The notes: a model not told the origin generated them from the sequence alone. 64,000 nt of DNA from Cytophagaceae bacterium (GCA_025454925.1 JALONM010000005.1:1-64000); one strand, 5' to 3'. Positions 26,884-36,213 are shown, numbered from the stretch's first letter. Numbers and translations are program-made.

Positions 26884-28830
26884 ATGAGTAATTTCAAACA
26901 AGTCCGTGAAAAGTGGTGGTATAGAATTGAGCATTTCATCGGTCGTGGCGGCCTTTCCATGTTCTATGCCCTTGCCATTGTTTTAACCATTACTATTTCA
27001 GCATTGCTGTTGCTGCGGTATGTGCTGCTTTGGATAATTCCCGACACGAAGTTGCCTTCCGAAGACTTTTGGTCGAATGCCTACCACATCTTTCTGGAAG
27101 TTACAGATCCAGGTACCATGGCTAATTTTATTGAAATGCCTTTCTGGATTAAGATTACCGCCATTCTTGCCGGCATGTGTGGCATTGTAATTTTCTCCTT
27201 GCTGGTAGCCATTATAACCGCCGCCGTGGAGCAAATGCTTTATCGGTTCAGTCAGGGTACTACGGTGGTACACGAAAAAAATCACTTTCTGATTATTGGT
27301 TTTAATTCCAGACTTATTGATATACTGAAGGAATTTGCACTTGCCAGCGAAACTGAGCGAATTACGGTCGTTATCCTTTCAGAAAAACCTAAAGAAGAAC
27401 TCGACACGGAAATAGCGCTGGGACTGAAAGATGTGAAGCGCCTGAAAATTATTACCCGAAGTGGGCGCACTACCTCTCCCACCATGCTGGAGCGCATATC
27501 GGTGGACCAATGCAGGGGTGTGATTGTACTTTCGCAATGTGAAAATTTTTCAGATGAAGAAACCAAAGAACTTTCCGATACCAATGTAATCAAGATCTGC
27601 TATGCTCTTTCCATTGCGATCAACAAAGGCTTATCCATTACGGTGGTTCCTGAACTCTATTATGAATCCAACCGGGAAGTTGTAAAAAGCCTGATGCACG
27701 ATAATGTCTTATTGGTAGATACCACCACTATACTTTCACGTTTATTGGTTCAAACATCCATATTCAACGGATTGGTGGGCGTATACGAACAATTGTTTTC
27801 GTTTGAAGGATCGGAAATTTACATGATGCCCAATCCGGCTCCTGGCAAACGATTCAGTGAAATTGTGTTTCACCTGCCTGACGGTATCCCTATGGGCTAC
27901 CAGAATTCCATGGAAGGAGTAGTATTGAATCCTCCTCCGCAATTGGTATTGAAGGAGAAAGACAACATCATCCTGGTTCTTTCCGATGACTCGAATTATC
28001 GTTTTGCGCCGGATCCCATCGTCCCCATAAATACCTTCCCTTCTGTTTCCAGAAAAAGTATTTCAACATTAAGAAATATCTTGATTATTGGATGGAACTC
28101 CGACAGCGAATCCATTATCCGGGAATATGACAAATACCTTAGTCCAGAATCGAAGATTCGGATTTTATTGACAGAAAAATGTGAACCCGAAGAGGAGGTA
28201 TTTCAGCGGTTAAAAGCCGATACCCGTTGCTCGGTAGAAATTATTGAAACAGAGAATACGAGCACCTCTCGCTTGGAGGCCTTGCAATTGCACTCCTTCG
28301 ATATGATTGTGTTGCTTACCGCATTCCTGAATACAGACCAAACAGAAGTGGTGGATTCCGAAAACATCAAACTGTTGTTGCAAGTAAAACGGATTTTGAA
28401 TAAATATCCCGACAGGCCTAAACCGCTTATTGTATCGGAGGTATTGGATACTTCTAACCTGGAACTGTTTGACCACATGGGACTGAGTGACTTTTTGCTT
28501 AGTAATCGTCTCATTTCTATTTTCCTTACACAACTAGTCGTTCAGCCTTCTTTAATTAAAATTTACGACATCCTATTAGCGAAGGAAGGTGCAGAAATAA
28601 ACCTGAAACCTTTTTCAAACTTCTTCGCACAAGCGGGAGAATATCGTTTTGGAGACCTTGTCTCGGCTGGTTTTCAGTACCATGAGGTGGTATTGGGGTA
28701 CAAAAAAATACTAACCAAACCTAATCCTTTGGGACGAAGTTATGAAACCATCCTGAACCCCGACAAAAACATGATGATTTCGCTCAACGAAAACGACTAT
28801 CTGATTGTTCTTAGTAATGACAATGGTTAA
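26884..28830 (+). CDS. CASTOR/POLLUX-like putative ion channel
   Basis: A 648-residue protein: two membrane segments (about residues 25-50 and 88-112) flank a re-entrant stretch ending LEVTDPGTMAN, similar to the filter region of CASTOR/POLLUX relatives and unlike GYG K+ channels. Two long cytosolic RCK-like Rossmann units follow, starting HFLIIGFNSRLIDILKEF (about 130) and RNILIIGWNSDSESII (about 400). It is probably a ligand-gated cation channel of the inner membrane. An ATG 14 codons upstream (26842) is possible, but the shorter start gives a cleaner N-terminus. DUF423 follows after 18 bases. Confidence 0.8.
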   Translation: MSNFKQVREKWWYRIEHFIGRGGLSMFYALAIVLTITISALLLLRYVLLWIIPDTKLPSEDFWSNAYHIFLEVTDPGTMANFIEMPFWIKITAILAGMCGIVIFSLLVAIITAAVEQMLYRFSQGTTVVHEKNHFLIIGFNSRLIDILKEFALASETERITVVILSEKPKEELDTEIALGLKDVKRLKIITRSGRTTSPTMLERISVDQCRGVIVLSQCENFSDEETKELSDTNVIKICYALSIAINKGLSITVVPELYYESNREVVKSLMHDNVLLVDTTTILSRLLVQTSIFNGLVGVYEQLFSFEGSEIYMMPNPAPGKRFSEIVFHLPDGIPMGYQNSMEGVVLNPPPQLVLKEKDNIILVLSDDSNYRFAPDPIVPINTFPSVSRKSISTLRNILIIGWNSDSESIIREYDKYLSPESKIRILLTEKCEPEEEVFQRLKADTRCSVEIIETENTSTSRLEALQLHSFDMIVLLTAFLNTDQTEVVDSENIKLLLQVKRILNKYPDRPKPLIVSEVLDTSNLELFDHMGLSDFLLSNRLISIFLTQLVVQPSLIKIYDILLAKEGAEINLKPFSNFFAQAGEYRFGDLVSAGFQYHEVVLGYKKILTKPNPLGRSYETILNPDKNMMISLNENDYLIVLSNDNG

Positions 28831-28848
28831 TTCAAACAATAAATAGAA

Positions 28849-29238
28849 ATGGTAAAGTTTTTCCTTTTGGCTGCCTCCTTATTGGGTGGCCTTAGTGTTG
28901 GTATAGGCGCGTTCGGCGCACATGCCTGGGCACCGTTTTTAAAAGATACCGGAAGATTGGAAACCTTTGAAACGGCTGTCCGATATCAGTTCTATCACAC
29001 CCTGGCGCTTTTGGCCTGTGGAATTCTACTTCAACTTTTCTCCCAGAAATACTTCCATTATGCCGGGCTTTGTTTTCTGGGAGGTATCTTCATTTTCTCT
29101 GGCTCCCTGTACATCTTGTGTGCTACCCAGGTAAAGACATGGGGCGCTGTTACCCCATTGGGAGGATTGCTCTTTATTGCCGGATGGATTTGCCTTGCCT
29201 TAGGCATCTGGAAAGGGGCCATTCCTGCAAGCTTGTAA
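28849..29238 (+). CDS. DUF423 small membrane protein
   Basis: A 129-residue protein with four hydrophobic segments and the DUF423 signature: GGLSVGIGAFGAHAW near the N-terminus, TAVRYQFYHTLALL in the middle and FSGSLYILCAT followed by TPLGGLLFIAGW. Function unknown in the family. It is probably co-transcribed with the channel gene upstream. Confidence 0.88.
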   Translation: MVKFFLLAASLLGGLSVGIGAFGAHAWAPFLKDTGRLETFETAVRYQFYHTLALLACGILLQLFSQKYFHYAGLCFLGGIFIFSGSLYILCATQVKTWGAVTPLGGLLFIAGWICLALGIWKGAIPASL

Positions 29239-29351
29239 AGCGCTTGTAACGATTCCGTAAAGCAATCGTATCATACCAAAAATTGAACACATATAGTTGT
29301 TTAATAGATGTATTTTAGTTAGAATTACTTATAAACCTTAAAACAATTTTT

Positions 29352-29612
29352 ATGGGCTACTACAAAACTATCAACGGAAAAAAATACGACGGCGATCTGT
29401 TAGACCTGGCAGACAAATCCATTGCAGGTGCTGGAGATGGCAGAATTTCTTTAAAAGACGCTGAACAACTGTTGAATGCCGTGAAAGACGGCAACAGTTA
29501 CACAGACGTAGAAAAAGATACCATGGAGTATATCCGCACCAATTACAAGTGGACTAGCGAAGCCGATGAGTGGTTCAGATCTGAAATCCGCAAGTGGGCG
29601 GCGTCCAAATAA
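29352..29612 (+). CDS. Small conserved-looking EF-hand-like protein
   Basis: An 86-residue soluble protein without signal peptide. ADKSIAGAGDGRISLKDAEQLL has the spacing of a variant EF-hand loop (D-x-x-x-G-x-G-D-G-x-I-x-x-x-D), followed by a helical half ending in YKWTSEADEWFRSEIRKWAA. I recall similar short proteins from other phyla, but no function. It sits alone between two gaps, followed by its own terminator, so it is probably monocistronic. Calcium binding is an inference. Confidence 0.7.
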   Translation: MGYYKTINGKKYDGDLLDLADKSIAGAGDGRISLKDAEQLLNAVKDGNSYTDVEKDTMEYIRTNYKWTSEADEWFRSEIRKWAASK

Positions 29613-29638
29613 GTACGTAACATCAATGAAACGAATAG

Positions 29639-29668
29639 AAAAAACAGAAGTTCTGCTTCTGTTTTTTT
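29639..29668 (+). terminator. Rho-independent terminator after the EF-hand-like gene
   Basis: AAAACAGAAG (29641-29650) and CTTCTGTTTT (29656-29665) with loop TTCTG, followed by T residues. Confidence 0.88.
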
Positions 29669-29699
29669 ATTGTCCAACAATTAATTGCAAGGTTTCACT

Positions 29700-30101
29700 A
29701 TGGGATTTCTTGATACATTAAAAAGTATGGTAGGCTCAGGGGCTCCTACGGTTGAAGTAAAACTTCAAAAAACACAAGCCTCTGTCATGGAAAGCGTGAA
29801 AGGTACCATCACGGTTACAGGTGGAGAATACGATACGTCCATTGAGCGGTTCAACTTGTATGTGCTTAGCAAAGAAGTGCATCCTGAGAAAAAGAAAGAA
29901 TCAGAATCAGAAGACAAAGTCGGTTCTATTTCTTTTAATGAATACCTGCTTGCTAAAAAGGAAGTCATTCAACTTCCCTTTCAGGTAATCATCCCGAAAG
30001 ACAATTTACTGAGCTCCGCAGCCATTACAAACTACATCAAAGTGAGTATAGATATACCAGGAAAAGATGTTTTTGGTGTAAGTGAGATAAAAATTCAATA
30101 A
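29700..30101 (+). CDS. Spo0M-like arrestin-fold protein
   Basis: A 133-residue beta-rich protein. PTVEVKLQKTQASVMESVKG followed by TITVTGGEYDTSIERFNLYVLSK matches the first half of Spo0M/arrestin-like proteins (strand, G-x-(I/V)-x-(V/I)-x-GG turn, I-x-x-(I/F)-x-L). It is shorter than Bacillus Spo0M (about 250 residues) and represents one arrestin-like sandwich. The ATG at 29700 is preferred; a TTG five codons upstream falls next to the preceding terminator. Function unclear; the name implies nothing about sporulation here. Confidence 0.65.
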   Translation: MGFLDTLKSMVGSGAPTVEVKLQKTQASVMESVKGTITVTGGEYDTSIERFNLYVLSKEVHPEKKKESESEDKVGSISFNEYLLAKKEVIQLPFQVIIPKDNLLSSAAITNYIKVSIDIPGKDVFGVSEIKIQ

Positions 30102-30150
30102 CAATTTGTATATTTGAATTACAAAAGGAAAATCAAGTAGCAACAGCAAT

Positions 30151-30185
30151 AAAAGATCCCGGAGAAATCTGGGATTTTTTATTTT
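30151..30185 (+). terminator. Terminator after the Spo0M-like gene
   Basis: AAAGATCCC pairs with GGGATTTTT (one G-T) around a short loop (30152-30178), followed by TTTATTTT. Confidence 0.7.
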
Positions 30186-30196
30186 ATAAAAACGCC

Positions 30197-30220
30197 AAAA
30201 GGCCCATGAATAGGGCCTTT
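30197..30220 (-). terminator. Hairpin, likely terminator of the MFS gene
   Basis: AAGGCCC/GGGCCTT with a 7-base loop; on the minus strand it is followed by TTTT and, a few bases later, another T run. It lies 95 bases past the MFS stop. Confidence 0.5.
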
Positions 30221-30314
30221 CAGAGAATCAAAACAATTCTTCTATTACCTTTGCGAAGAAAAAATATACTTGAATGCATTTCTCAACAGAAATTCTCCTT
30301 TCAAGAAATTAGAT

Positions 30315-31442
30315 CTATAAAAAGGAATACCCCAATTCTTTTAGGATGGCAAACACTCCACTGGCGAGTTCTACTGCACCAAAGAAAATACCTGCCCCAA
30401 ACGTTAGGTTGCGAGGATTCAAATTCTGCAAGGTATAGGGGAAGGCTGAAACAGAAGCCATTCCAAATCCAACAGACAACATGAACACCAAAAATATAAT
30501 CAATACCTGAGACTGCACCAGTAAGATTCCAACGATGCAAATGGCAGCCATCATCAATCCTATTGTAAGGCCTTTTATTACGCTCAATCTATTCACTAAT
30601 GAACTCAGTGGAATAGCAAGGATGGCGGCTATGGCAAGAATAATAGAAGAAAAATGATTTCCTCCGAACGCCATGGTGCTGTAATCCGGCAATTTTGTTT
30701 TGAGCAGGTCGGGGAATATCTCCATGATAAATGCGGTAATCATTCCAAATGTTAAGCCTATCAGGACGATCATTAAAAAGTTATTGTTTCGATCGATATT
30801 CTCCTGATCGCGCTGTCCGGCCTTAATTTCCATTCCTTTGGTAGACTTCAGGAAAAAGTATCCTGTAACAATTAACAGAACACCACCGGTTATAAAGGTT
30901 TCCGTCCCGCCCAACCAATTCACCAAATCTATCACGATGGGCTCTAAGGCATAAATCAACTCGGTGATCATGGTAATCACGGCCATCACTAAAGGCAGAT
31001 CTTTAGAAGGTGCGAAATGATCGAGCATGGAATTGGCAGGAGAGTGAAAGATATTCATCGAAACCAACCACAACACGATCATAAGGGGCAATGCTGTTTT
31101 TACAGCATCGCTTGGACCAATTTTCAGCATGGAAGCTACGGCCATAAATATCATGGCAGTGGCTCCGGTACCAACGGTGAATACGACAAAACGCTTGCCA
31201 TTGGTGCGTATCATATAATCGCCGAGCCAACCGGCGATGGGAGGAATAATGGTAAGAATAATGGCTTGTGCGATGACCAAAAAAAGACTGAGTTCCTGAA
31301 ATCCAAAACCTTTTAATACCTGAGGTTGAAAGTTATGATACGCAATCCAACTGATTACAACGGCAGCGTTTAATCCTGCCAGGCTAAAAATCTGACTCCA
31401 ATTGGTTTCCCTGAGGGTTTCGTTTTTTACCACTGTATCCAT
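30315..31442 (-). CDS. Major facilitator superfamily transporter
   Basis: A 375-residue polytopic protein with about 11-12 membrane segments, starting NWSQIFSLAGLNAAVVISWIAYHNFQPQVL. The segment PPIAGWLGDYMIRTNGKRFVVF between helices 2 and 3 is the MFS loop, of the type seen in GPH/SLC45 sugar-transporter-like families. The ATG at 31442 is preferred over an upstream TTG that adds 15 polar residues. Substrate not readable. It stands alone on the minus strand between hairpins. Confidence 0.75.
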   Translation of the reverse strand: MDTVVKNETLRETNWSQIFSLAGLNAAVVISWIAYHNFQPQVLKGFGFQELSLFLVIAQAIILTIIPPIAGWLGDYMIRTNGKRFVVFTVGTGATAMIFMAVASMLKIGPSDAVKTALPLMIVLWLVSMNIFHSPANSMLDHFAPSKDLPLVMAVITMITELIYALEPIVIDLVNWLGGTETFITGGVLLIVTGYFFLKSTKGMEIKAGQRDQENIDRNNNFLMIVLIGLTFGMITAFIMEIFPDLLKTKLPDYSTMAFGGNHFSSIILAIAAILAIPLSSLVNRLSVIKGLTIGLMMAAICIVGILLVQSQVLIIFLVFMLSVGFGMASVSAFPYTLQNLNPRNLTFGAGIFFGAVELASGVFAILKELGYSFL

Positions 31443-31610
31443 ATCGTTTATTTGATTTTTCTTAACATACGGTAAAAAGCGGGGCAATGGATTTCAGACA
31501 ATTGAAATTTTCTTTCGAAAATTGCCTTGCCTGCGGAAAATCCAAGCTCATGTTCCATGAATACATTCAGAATCAAGCACTCACAAATAGTTATTGATAT
31601 TCCGGAGAAA

Positions 31611-31641
31611 TAAAAAATCCCGCCGAAGCGGGATTTTTATC
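31611..31641 (-). terminator. Terminator of the SPFH gene with UUCG tetraloop
   Basis: AAAAATCCCGC (31613-31623) and GCGGGATTTTT (31628-31638) form an 11-bp perfect stem; on the minus strand the loop is C(TTCG)G, an especially stable tetraloop, followed by T residues. It could act in both directions. Confidence 0.9.
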
Positions 31642-31687
31642 TATAGACTATTCAATCGGATAGACCACTAGGCGCGCCGAATTCCGA

Positions 31688-32620
31688 TTATTTTTGATTT
31701 TTATACATATCCTGATTCATCATGGCCATCATTTGCTGCATGGTTTTTTGCATGCCATCGGTTGAACCATCAAGGAAGATCACATTTCCTTTCCCATTTT
31801 CGGAGAAGTGCTTGATTGCTTCAGTCCACATGGAGAATAGAATCACCGAAGTATCGAGGTTGGCCACCTGCATCTCTTTGGCTGCTTCTGCCATACCTTT
31901 GGCTACTTCCTGACGGAACAAAGCCACTCCTTGTCCGCGCAGGCGTGCCGCCTCGCGCTCTGCTTCTGCTCCGATTTTAATGGCATTTCCTTCGGCTTCC
32001 GCAGATTTGGTCTTCGTAATCAGCAATGCCTGTCCTTCGTTTTCAGCGGCGGCTTTAAGGTTGCTGGAAGCCACTACCTGGGCCATGGATTTCATAATGG
32101 CATCATCGAAGGTAATGTCGTTGATCTGCAAGTCAAGCAAATGGTATCCCCAATCTTCCAGGATGTGGTCCATATTGCTTTTTACATCGTTGGTAATTTC
32201 ATTGCGCAAGGACAAGATTTCAGCTTGCTTCTTGGTAGCAACAAAGCTCCGGATATTTCCTTCAATGGTACGGATCAAGGCCTGCATCAAACTCTTGTCG
32301 TCCATAAATTTGAATGCCACATTTTTAATAGTATTCTCCTTTTGATCCAATACCGTGTACAGCATCATCGCTTTAAAATATACGTTGGCCTGGTCGGAAG
32401 TAGTAGCCTGAAACTCCATTTCTGCGGAACGGTTCTGAATGGATATCCTTTTATGTATGCGCTCAATCAACGGTATTTTGAAGTTCAAACCGGGCGTAAG
32501 CATGCGGTTGTATTTCCCAAAAATCGTAGTTACCGCCACGGTTCCTTGTTGAATGGTGACAAAACAAGAGAAAACTACCATACCGGCGAATACGAGAAAA
32601 ATAATACTGAATGGTTCCAT
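31688..32620 (-). CDS. SPFH/Band 7 (stomatin-prohibitin-like) membrane protein
   Basis: A 310-residue protein with one N-terminal membrane segment (about residues 4-24), the SPFH core (TIQQGTVAVTTIFGKYNRMLTPGLNF-like strand region, IQNRSAEMEFQATTSDQANV, YHLLDLQINDITFDD) and an Ala/Glu-rich coiled coil (about 190-260). Such proteins assemble into large membrane cages that affect proteases or lipid domains. A longer start (ATG at 32680) would put 20 residues before the anchor. Its partner is not apparent; the neighbouring genes look unrelated. Confidence 0.88.
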   Translation of the reverse strand: MEPFSIIFLVFAGMVVFSCFVTIQQGTVAVTTIFGKYNRMLTPGLNFKIPLIERIHKRISIQNRSAEMEFQATTSDQANVYFKAMMLYTVLDQKENTIKNVAFKFMDDKSLMQALIRTIEGNIRSFVATKKQAEILSLRNEITNDVKSNMDHILEDWGYHLLDLQINDITFDDAIMKSMAQVVASSNLKAAAENEGQALLITKTKSAEAEGNAIKIGAEAEREAARLRGQGVALFRQEVAKGMAEAAKEMQVANLDTSVILFSMWTEAIKHFSENGKGNVIFLDGSTDGMQKTMQQMMAMMNQDMYKNQK

Positions 32621-32845
32621 GAGAATAAGGTTTAACGTGTAAAAATTTTGTACTACAAAGTGAAGATAGATAGAATTCATCGACTGAAAAAGGGATTTTC
32701 ACATTTCTACTACCAGTGAGGCATATAACCAGTTTTGGGAAGCAGAATAGCTGTTATATAAATCCTCAGCATTTTTTCTTCAAAACTTTTATACGGCTTC
32801 TTTAGGTTGGAGTTGGATTCGATGGGAATGTACGCTGACTTTATT

Positions 32846-32876
32846 ACAAAAGCCCACTCATGGAGCAGGCTTTTGT
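32846..32876 (-). terminator. Likely terminator of the glycogen synthase gene
   Basis: ACAAAAGCC (32846-32854) and GGCTTTTGT (32868-32876) form a perfect 9-bp stem; the T run on the minus strand is part of the stem. It lies 34 bases past the stop. Confidence 0.5.
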
Positions 32877-32909
32877 AAACTTAAAAACTATTTGTGTATG
32901 CACAGCTAG

Positions 32910-34712
32910 CTATACGTAAGAGCGCATGGCCATATCGTAGGCTCGCTGATAGTGAATGCACAAAGTAGTCCAGTCGAAACCTACGGAGGTGCGTTCTACC
33001 TTATTCCGCTGGGTAATGCGATCGCGTCGGGAAAGCTTTACAAAATCAAACAGCTGATCCGACAACTGTTGGGCAGACTCGTGATAGGATTTCCCGCGGC
33101 GGTTTGTTACGTAAATTCCTTTTTTCTCATGCTCTGGAATGGTGTGCATGACATAGTCGCCGAATCCAGCCAAATCACTGGTAACCGTAGGTACACCACT
33201 AGCAATACATTCAAGTGGTGTATAGCCCCATGGCTCGTAATAGCTTGGGAATACCCCCAGGTGACAGCCTCTTACAAATTGGCCATACTCCATGTTGAAC
33301 AATGGGTTGCTGGGTGCAATAAAATCAGGATGGTACACCACTTTCACCTTGTCGTCGCGATGATTTACCAAATGAGAGGTACGAAGGAAATTTAAAATCT
33401 CATCACTACCGTCGTTATATAAATTATGGGTAACTACCGTTGGCAGGGAATTGGATTTCCAGCTTTGAAGTTCTCTTCTCAAGCGTAAACTCCAGTAATC
33501 ATCAATAAACTGGTTTAAATCTGGAATTTTTAAACTTCCAGAAGAAGCGGAGGAGTAAAAGAACTTTTCCGAAACGCCTTTGGTGATTTCCTCGCATGTG
33601 CGCCGGATTTCTTCCAACTGGGCCCTGGAATGGAGAACAGCGGGATTAATGCTTTGATACGGTTGTTTGGTGATAAAAAACATCACTACAGTAGTATCCA
33701 CGTTTTCTGCTCTCATTCGGTAATTGAGACGAGCAAGGGCTTCGAGCGTAAGATCAAATCCTTTGTTGCGATATTCGTAGCGGCCGGATGTAAAGAAGTA
33801 CACCGTTTTATCCAAATCAAAAGCATAACTCTGGAAGAAATGCCCCATCACAAACTGATGAATTTTATCTTTGTATTCTTTGTGTAAATTTTGAAACTCG
33901 TGTAAGGCTGTGAATCGCTCGATGTTCAAGCCATTGGGTAGTATAACATCGGGTTTTCTTCCGAGTAAGGATTCACACTCTCTGGCGGTAACTTCACTCA
34001 CTGTCGTAAGCACGTGAGCCCCATGCGCGGCAGCCCGTTCAATACGAGCGGTGGCTTCTATATTAAAATTTTTCGCTTCGTTTAACCAATCGAAAAACGG
34101 CAGGTGTTCGTAAAACTGCTCGTCGTTCATGGCCAGGTAACGACCAAGTATGGTGGCGTGTGTGGTGAATACAATTTGTACTTTCTGATTTTCGAAGCGC
34201 AGTTCCGGAATGGCGGTAGCTGCCATCCATTCGTGGAAGTGTCCGATTATCGGACGAGGTGTGGTAGAGGTTTCAACCAAGGCATCAAAGAAACATTTCA
34301 CCATGTGTCCAAATGCCATCACCTGATCCATCAAGTGGTCGCCTTCGTTGGCAGATATGGTATGATGTTCCCAAAGTGCGTACTTGATTTCGGCCAGTTT
34401 ATGGAACACGCTGTAAGGATTTAATAAAATCACCTGAGGACGTCCGGAAACCAGCCAGGTTCCGTAATGCACTTCCATTCCCCATTCACGCATTTTCTCT
34501 ACCGCTCTGCCAAAGGGTGTATCGTAGTCGTCCAGAGGTTCAAATTCAGCCGGTAATTTACTATGTAAATATGGACCAATTAAACCATACTGATCCCCCC
34601 ATTTCTCCTGAATTGCCGGAACCTTGGTGCGGATGACCGTGTAAATACCTCCTACCTGATTGCATACCTCCCAGGCTACTTCCACTAACAGAGCATTTGT
34701 TTTATTTGTCAT
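32910..34712 (-). CDS. Glycogen synthase, eukaryote-like GT3 family
   Basis: A 600-residue retaining GT-B glycosyltransferase. LVEVAWEVCNQVGGIYTVIRTKV is the N-terminal signature of GT3 (animal and fungal type) rather than GT5 GlgA. Other visible segments are HFHEWMAA, FTTHATILGRYLA, FTSGRYEYRNKGFDLTLEAL and the C-terminal donor site FPSYYEPWGYTPLECIASGVPTV with the two catalytic glutamates. It elongates alpha-1,4-glucan, presumably from UDP-glucose. GT3 enzymes of this shape are known from Bacteroidota. No branching enzyme or phosphorylase lies nearby. Confidence 0.9.
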   Translation of the reverse strand: MTNKTNALLVEVAWEVCNQVGGIYTVIRTKVPAIQEKWGDQYGLIGPYLHSKLPAEFEPLDDYDTPFGRAVEKMREWGMEVHYGTWLVSGRPQVILLNPYSVFHKLAEIKYALWEHHTISANEGDHLMDQVMAFGHMVKCFFDALVETSTTPRPIIGHFHEWMAATAIPELRFENQKVQIVFTTHATILGRYLAMNDEQFYEHLPFFDWLNEAKNFNIEATARIERAAAHGAHVLTTVSEVTARECESLLGRKPDVILPNGLNIERFTALHEFQNLHKEYKDKIHQFVMGHFFQSYAFDLDKTVYFFTSGRYEYRNKGFDLTLEALARLNYRMRAENVDTTVVMFFITKQPYQSINPAVLHSRAQLEEIRRTCEEITKGVSEKFFYSSASSGSLKIPDLNQFIDDYWSLRLRRELQSWKSNSLPTVVTHNLYNDGSDEILNFLRTSHLVNHRDDKVKVVYHPDFIAPSNPLFNMEYGQFVRGCHLGVFPSYYEPWGYTPLECIASGVPTVTSDLAGFGDYVMHTIPEHEKKGIYVTNRRGKSYHESAQQLSDQLFDFVKLSRRDRITQRNKVERTSVGFDWTTLCIHYQRAYDMAMRSYV

Positions 34713-35040
34713 AGGTGTTTATTTCACTTCTTCAAAAGGCTTCAATAATAAAAAGTTTAGCCCGTAAAAAAAATTCTTAAGGCAAAGACTGTCGTATTTA
34801 CGCATATAATCTCACGAAAGTTGTGATTTTGCGTACCCCCCTGCAGGTTAAAATACCTAGGAAATAAAGCTGGAGCATCCCGGTAAAATTCACTTTTGTG
34901 GAAGATGAAAAAGCCTGTGTCCTCTTGTCTGACTACTACAAAAGCAAGCGGGCAATTCCGGAATATCGGCCATGTCTTGTTGTGATTGACACAAACTTCA
35001 CGTACCTTGTTGGGGTTATACAGCAAATCATTGGGGCATT
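34713..35040. other. Divergent intergenic region, no clear signals
   Basis: About 330 bases between the minus-strand glycogen synthase gene and the plus-strand DUF4468-like gene. It must hold both promoters, but I find only near-matches to TAnnTTTG and no strong dyad. Confidence 0.4.
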
Positions 35041-35604
35041 ATGCGCAGTTCGTTTATCCTTTTATTTTTACTTTCTCTTCTTTCCCTAAGACCTTCATTT
35101 TCGCAGAATCTACCTACCGACGAATCGGGCAAAATTGTATTTGTGCAAGTAGAAAAAGATTCCTCCCGTATCGATAGTTTAACTGCTTGGACCAATCAAT
35201 GGATGAAGGAACGTTATACCAAATTTCCTATACAACAGGATTCTACGAAGTTCAAAACCCAAGGCCAATTTATGGTTTACATCAAAGAAGGTGTTTTTAT
35301 GCAACCTCACGGCACCATCCGGTATGACTTTTCTATAGAGTTTAAAGAAAATAGATACCGTTATGTATTTTCGAATTTCATTTTTGAATACTACAAACAA
35401 GAGCGCAGTGATCTGAAGTATCACCCTACCGGTGAACTTAAACCGTTGGAAGATAAAGAGTTTAAAGGATATCAAAAGTTATGGGAAAAGCACAAACGCA
35501 GCACCCAGGACCATGTAAAAAAAATGATTCTCAGTCATAAAGCATTTATTGCGAATAAAAAAAATCCAGTCTTTCCACTCCATCCTAAAACAAATGACTG
35601 GTAA
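35041..35604 (+). CDS. Secreted DUF4468-like protein
   Basis: A 187-residue protein with a signal peptide (about residues 1-21, FILLFLLSLLSLRPSFS with cleavage before QN). The body (KIVFVQVEKDSSRIDSLTAWTNQW, FKTQGQFMVYIKEG, GTIRYDFSIEFKENRYRYVFSNF) has the alternating beta pattern of the Bacteroidota DUF4468 domain. It is exported to the periplasm or beyond; no lipobox is visible. Function unknown. The following response regulator is 107 bases away and may be separate. Confidence 0.65.
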   Translation: MRSSFILLFLLSLLSLRPSFSQNLPTDESGKIVFVQVEKDSSRIDSLTAWTNQWMKERYTKFPIQQDSTKFKTQGQFMVYIKEGVFMQPHGTIRYDFSIEFKENRYRYVFSNFIFEYYKQERSDLKYHPTGELKPLEDKEFKGYQKLWEKHKRSTQDHVKKMILSHKAFIANKKNPVFPLHPKTNDW

Positions 35605-35711
35605 TCTGAGGTAATTTATTCATATAAAACGCAATAACTCTAGGTGGCAGAGATGCGTTTAACAAAGCAGGCCAGAGAGGCTGCGCAGTTACCTCAACAA
35701 GAATCACCCGC

Positions 35712-36113
35712 ATGACACCTAAATTCAAACATATATTTGTAGTGGACGACGATCAGGTGAATAATTTTGTCACTGAAAAATTATTACATCAATTCGATGA
35801 AGGGTATCGAATCAGTTCTTATACAAATCCCATTGAAGCGTTTGAAATATTAGAAAAAGCATCACAGCATCCAGACGACATGCCCGATATGATATTATTA
35901 GACATCAATATGCCCGGTATGAATGGATTTGAATTTTTAGCCAAGATGAAAGAATACGATCTGGCTTCAAAAATTCAAGTGATCATGTATTCTTCTTCTA
36001 ACAATATTGAAGACAAGAAAAAATCAAAACGTTTTTCGAATGTTATCGGCTATCTTGAAAAGCCCTTCTCTGCTCAGGCCTATGGCCGCATTCTGGACTG
36101 CACGCCCTATTAA
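35712..36113 (+). CDS. Single-domain response regulator (CheY-like)
   Basis: A 133-residue receiver domain alone: acidic cluster Asp12-14 (VDDD), phospho-acceptor Asp64 (LLDINMPGMNG), Ser94 (MYSSS) and Lys117 (LEKPF). No output domain, so it acts by protein contact, as is common in Bacteroidota. No histidine kinase gene is in the window. A bidirectional terminator separates it from pheS. Confidence 0.92.
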   Translation: MTPKFKHIFVVDDDQVNNFVTEKLLHQFDEGYRISSYTNPIEAFEILEKASQHPDDMPDMILLDINMPGMNGFEFLAKMKEYDLASKIQVIMYSSSNNIEDKKKSKRFSNVIGYLEKPFSAQAYGRILDCTPY

Positions 36114-36181
36114 TTTGACCTCACTTAAAAATATATACCCATGGAGATAGGTCGTTTCCATTTAGACGAAACTTATGCATA

Positions 36182-36213
36182 AAAAAAAACTCTTTAGACA
36201 AAGAGTTTTTTTT
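36182..36213. terminator. Bidirectional terminator between the response regulator and pheS
   Basis: AAAAACTCTTT (36185-36195), loop AGAC, AAAGAGTTTTT (36200-36210), with an A run before and a T run after, so it works for both converging genes. Confidence 0.88.

Noticed and set aside
30206-30484. 92-codon plus-strand frame over the MFS 3' end
   Set aside because: It starts inside a terminator hairpin and is antisense to a transporter with clear membrane segments.
34757-35177. Short frames on both strands between the glycogen synthase and DUF4468-like genes
   Set aside because: No signal peptide, family motif or start context; some run into the DUF4468-like gene in the wrong frame.
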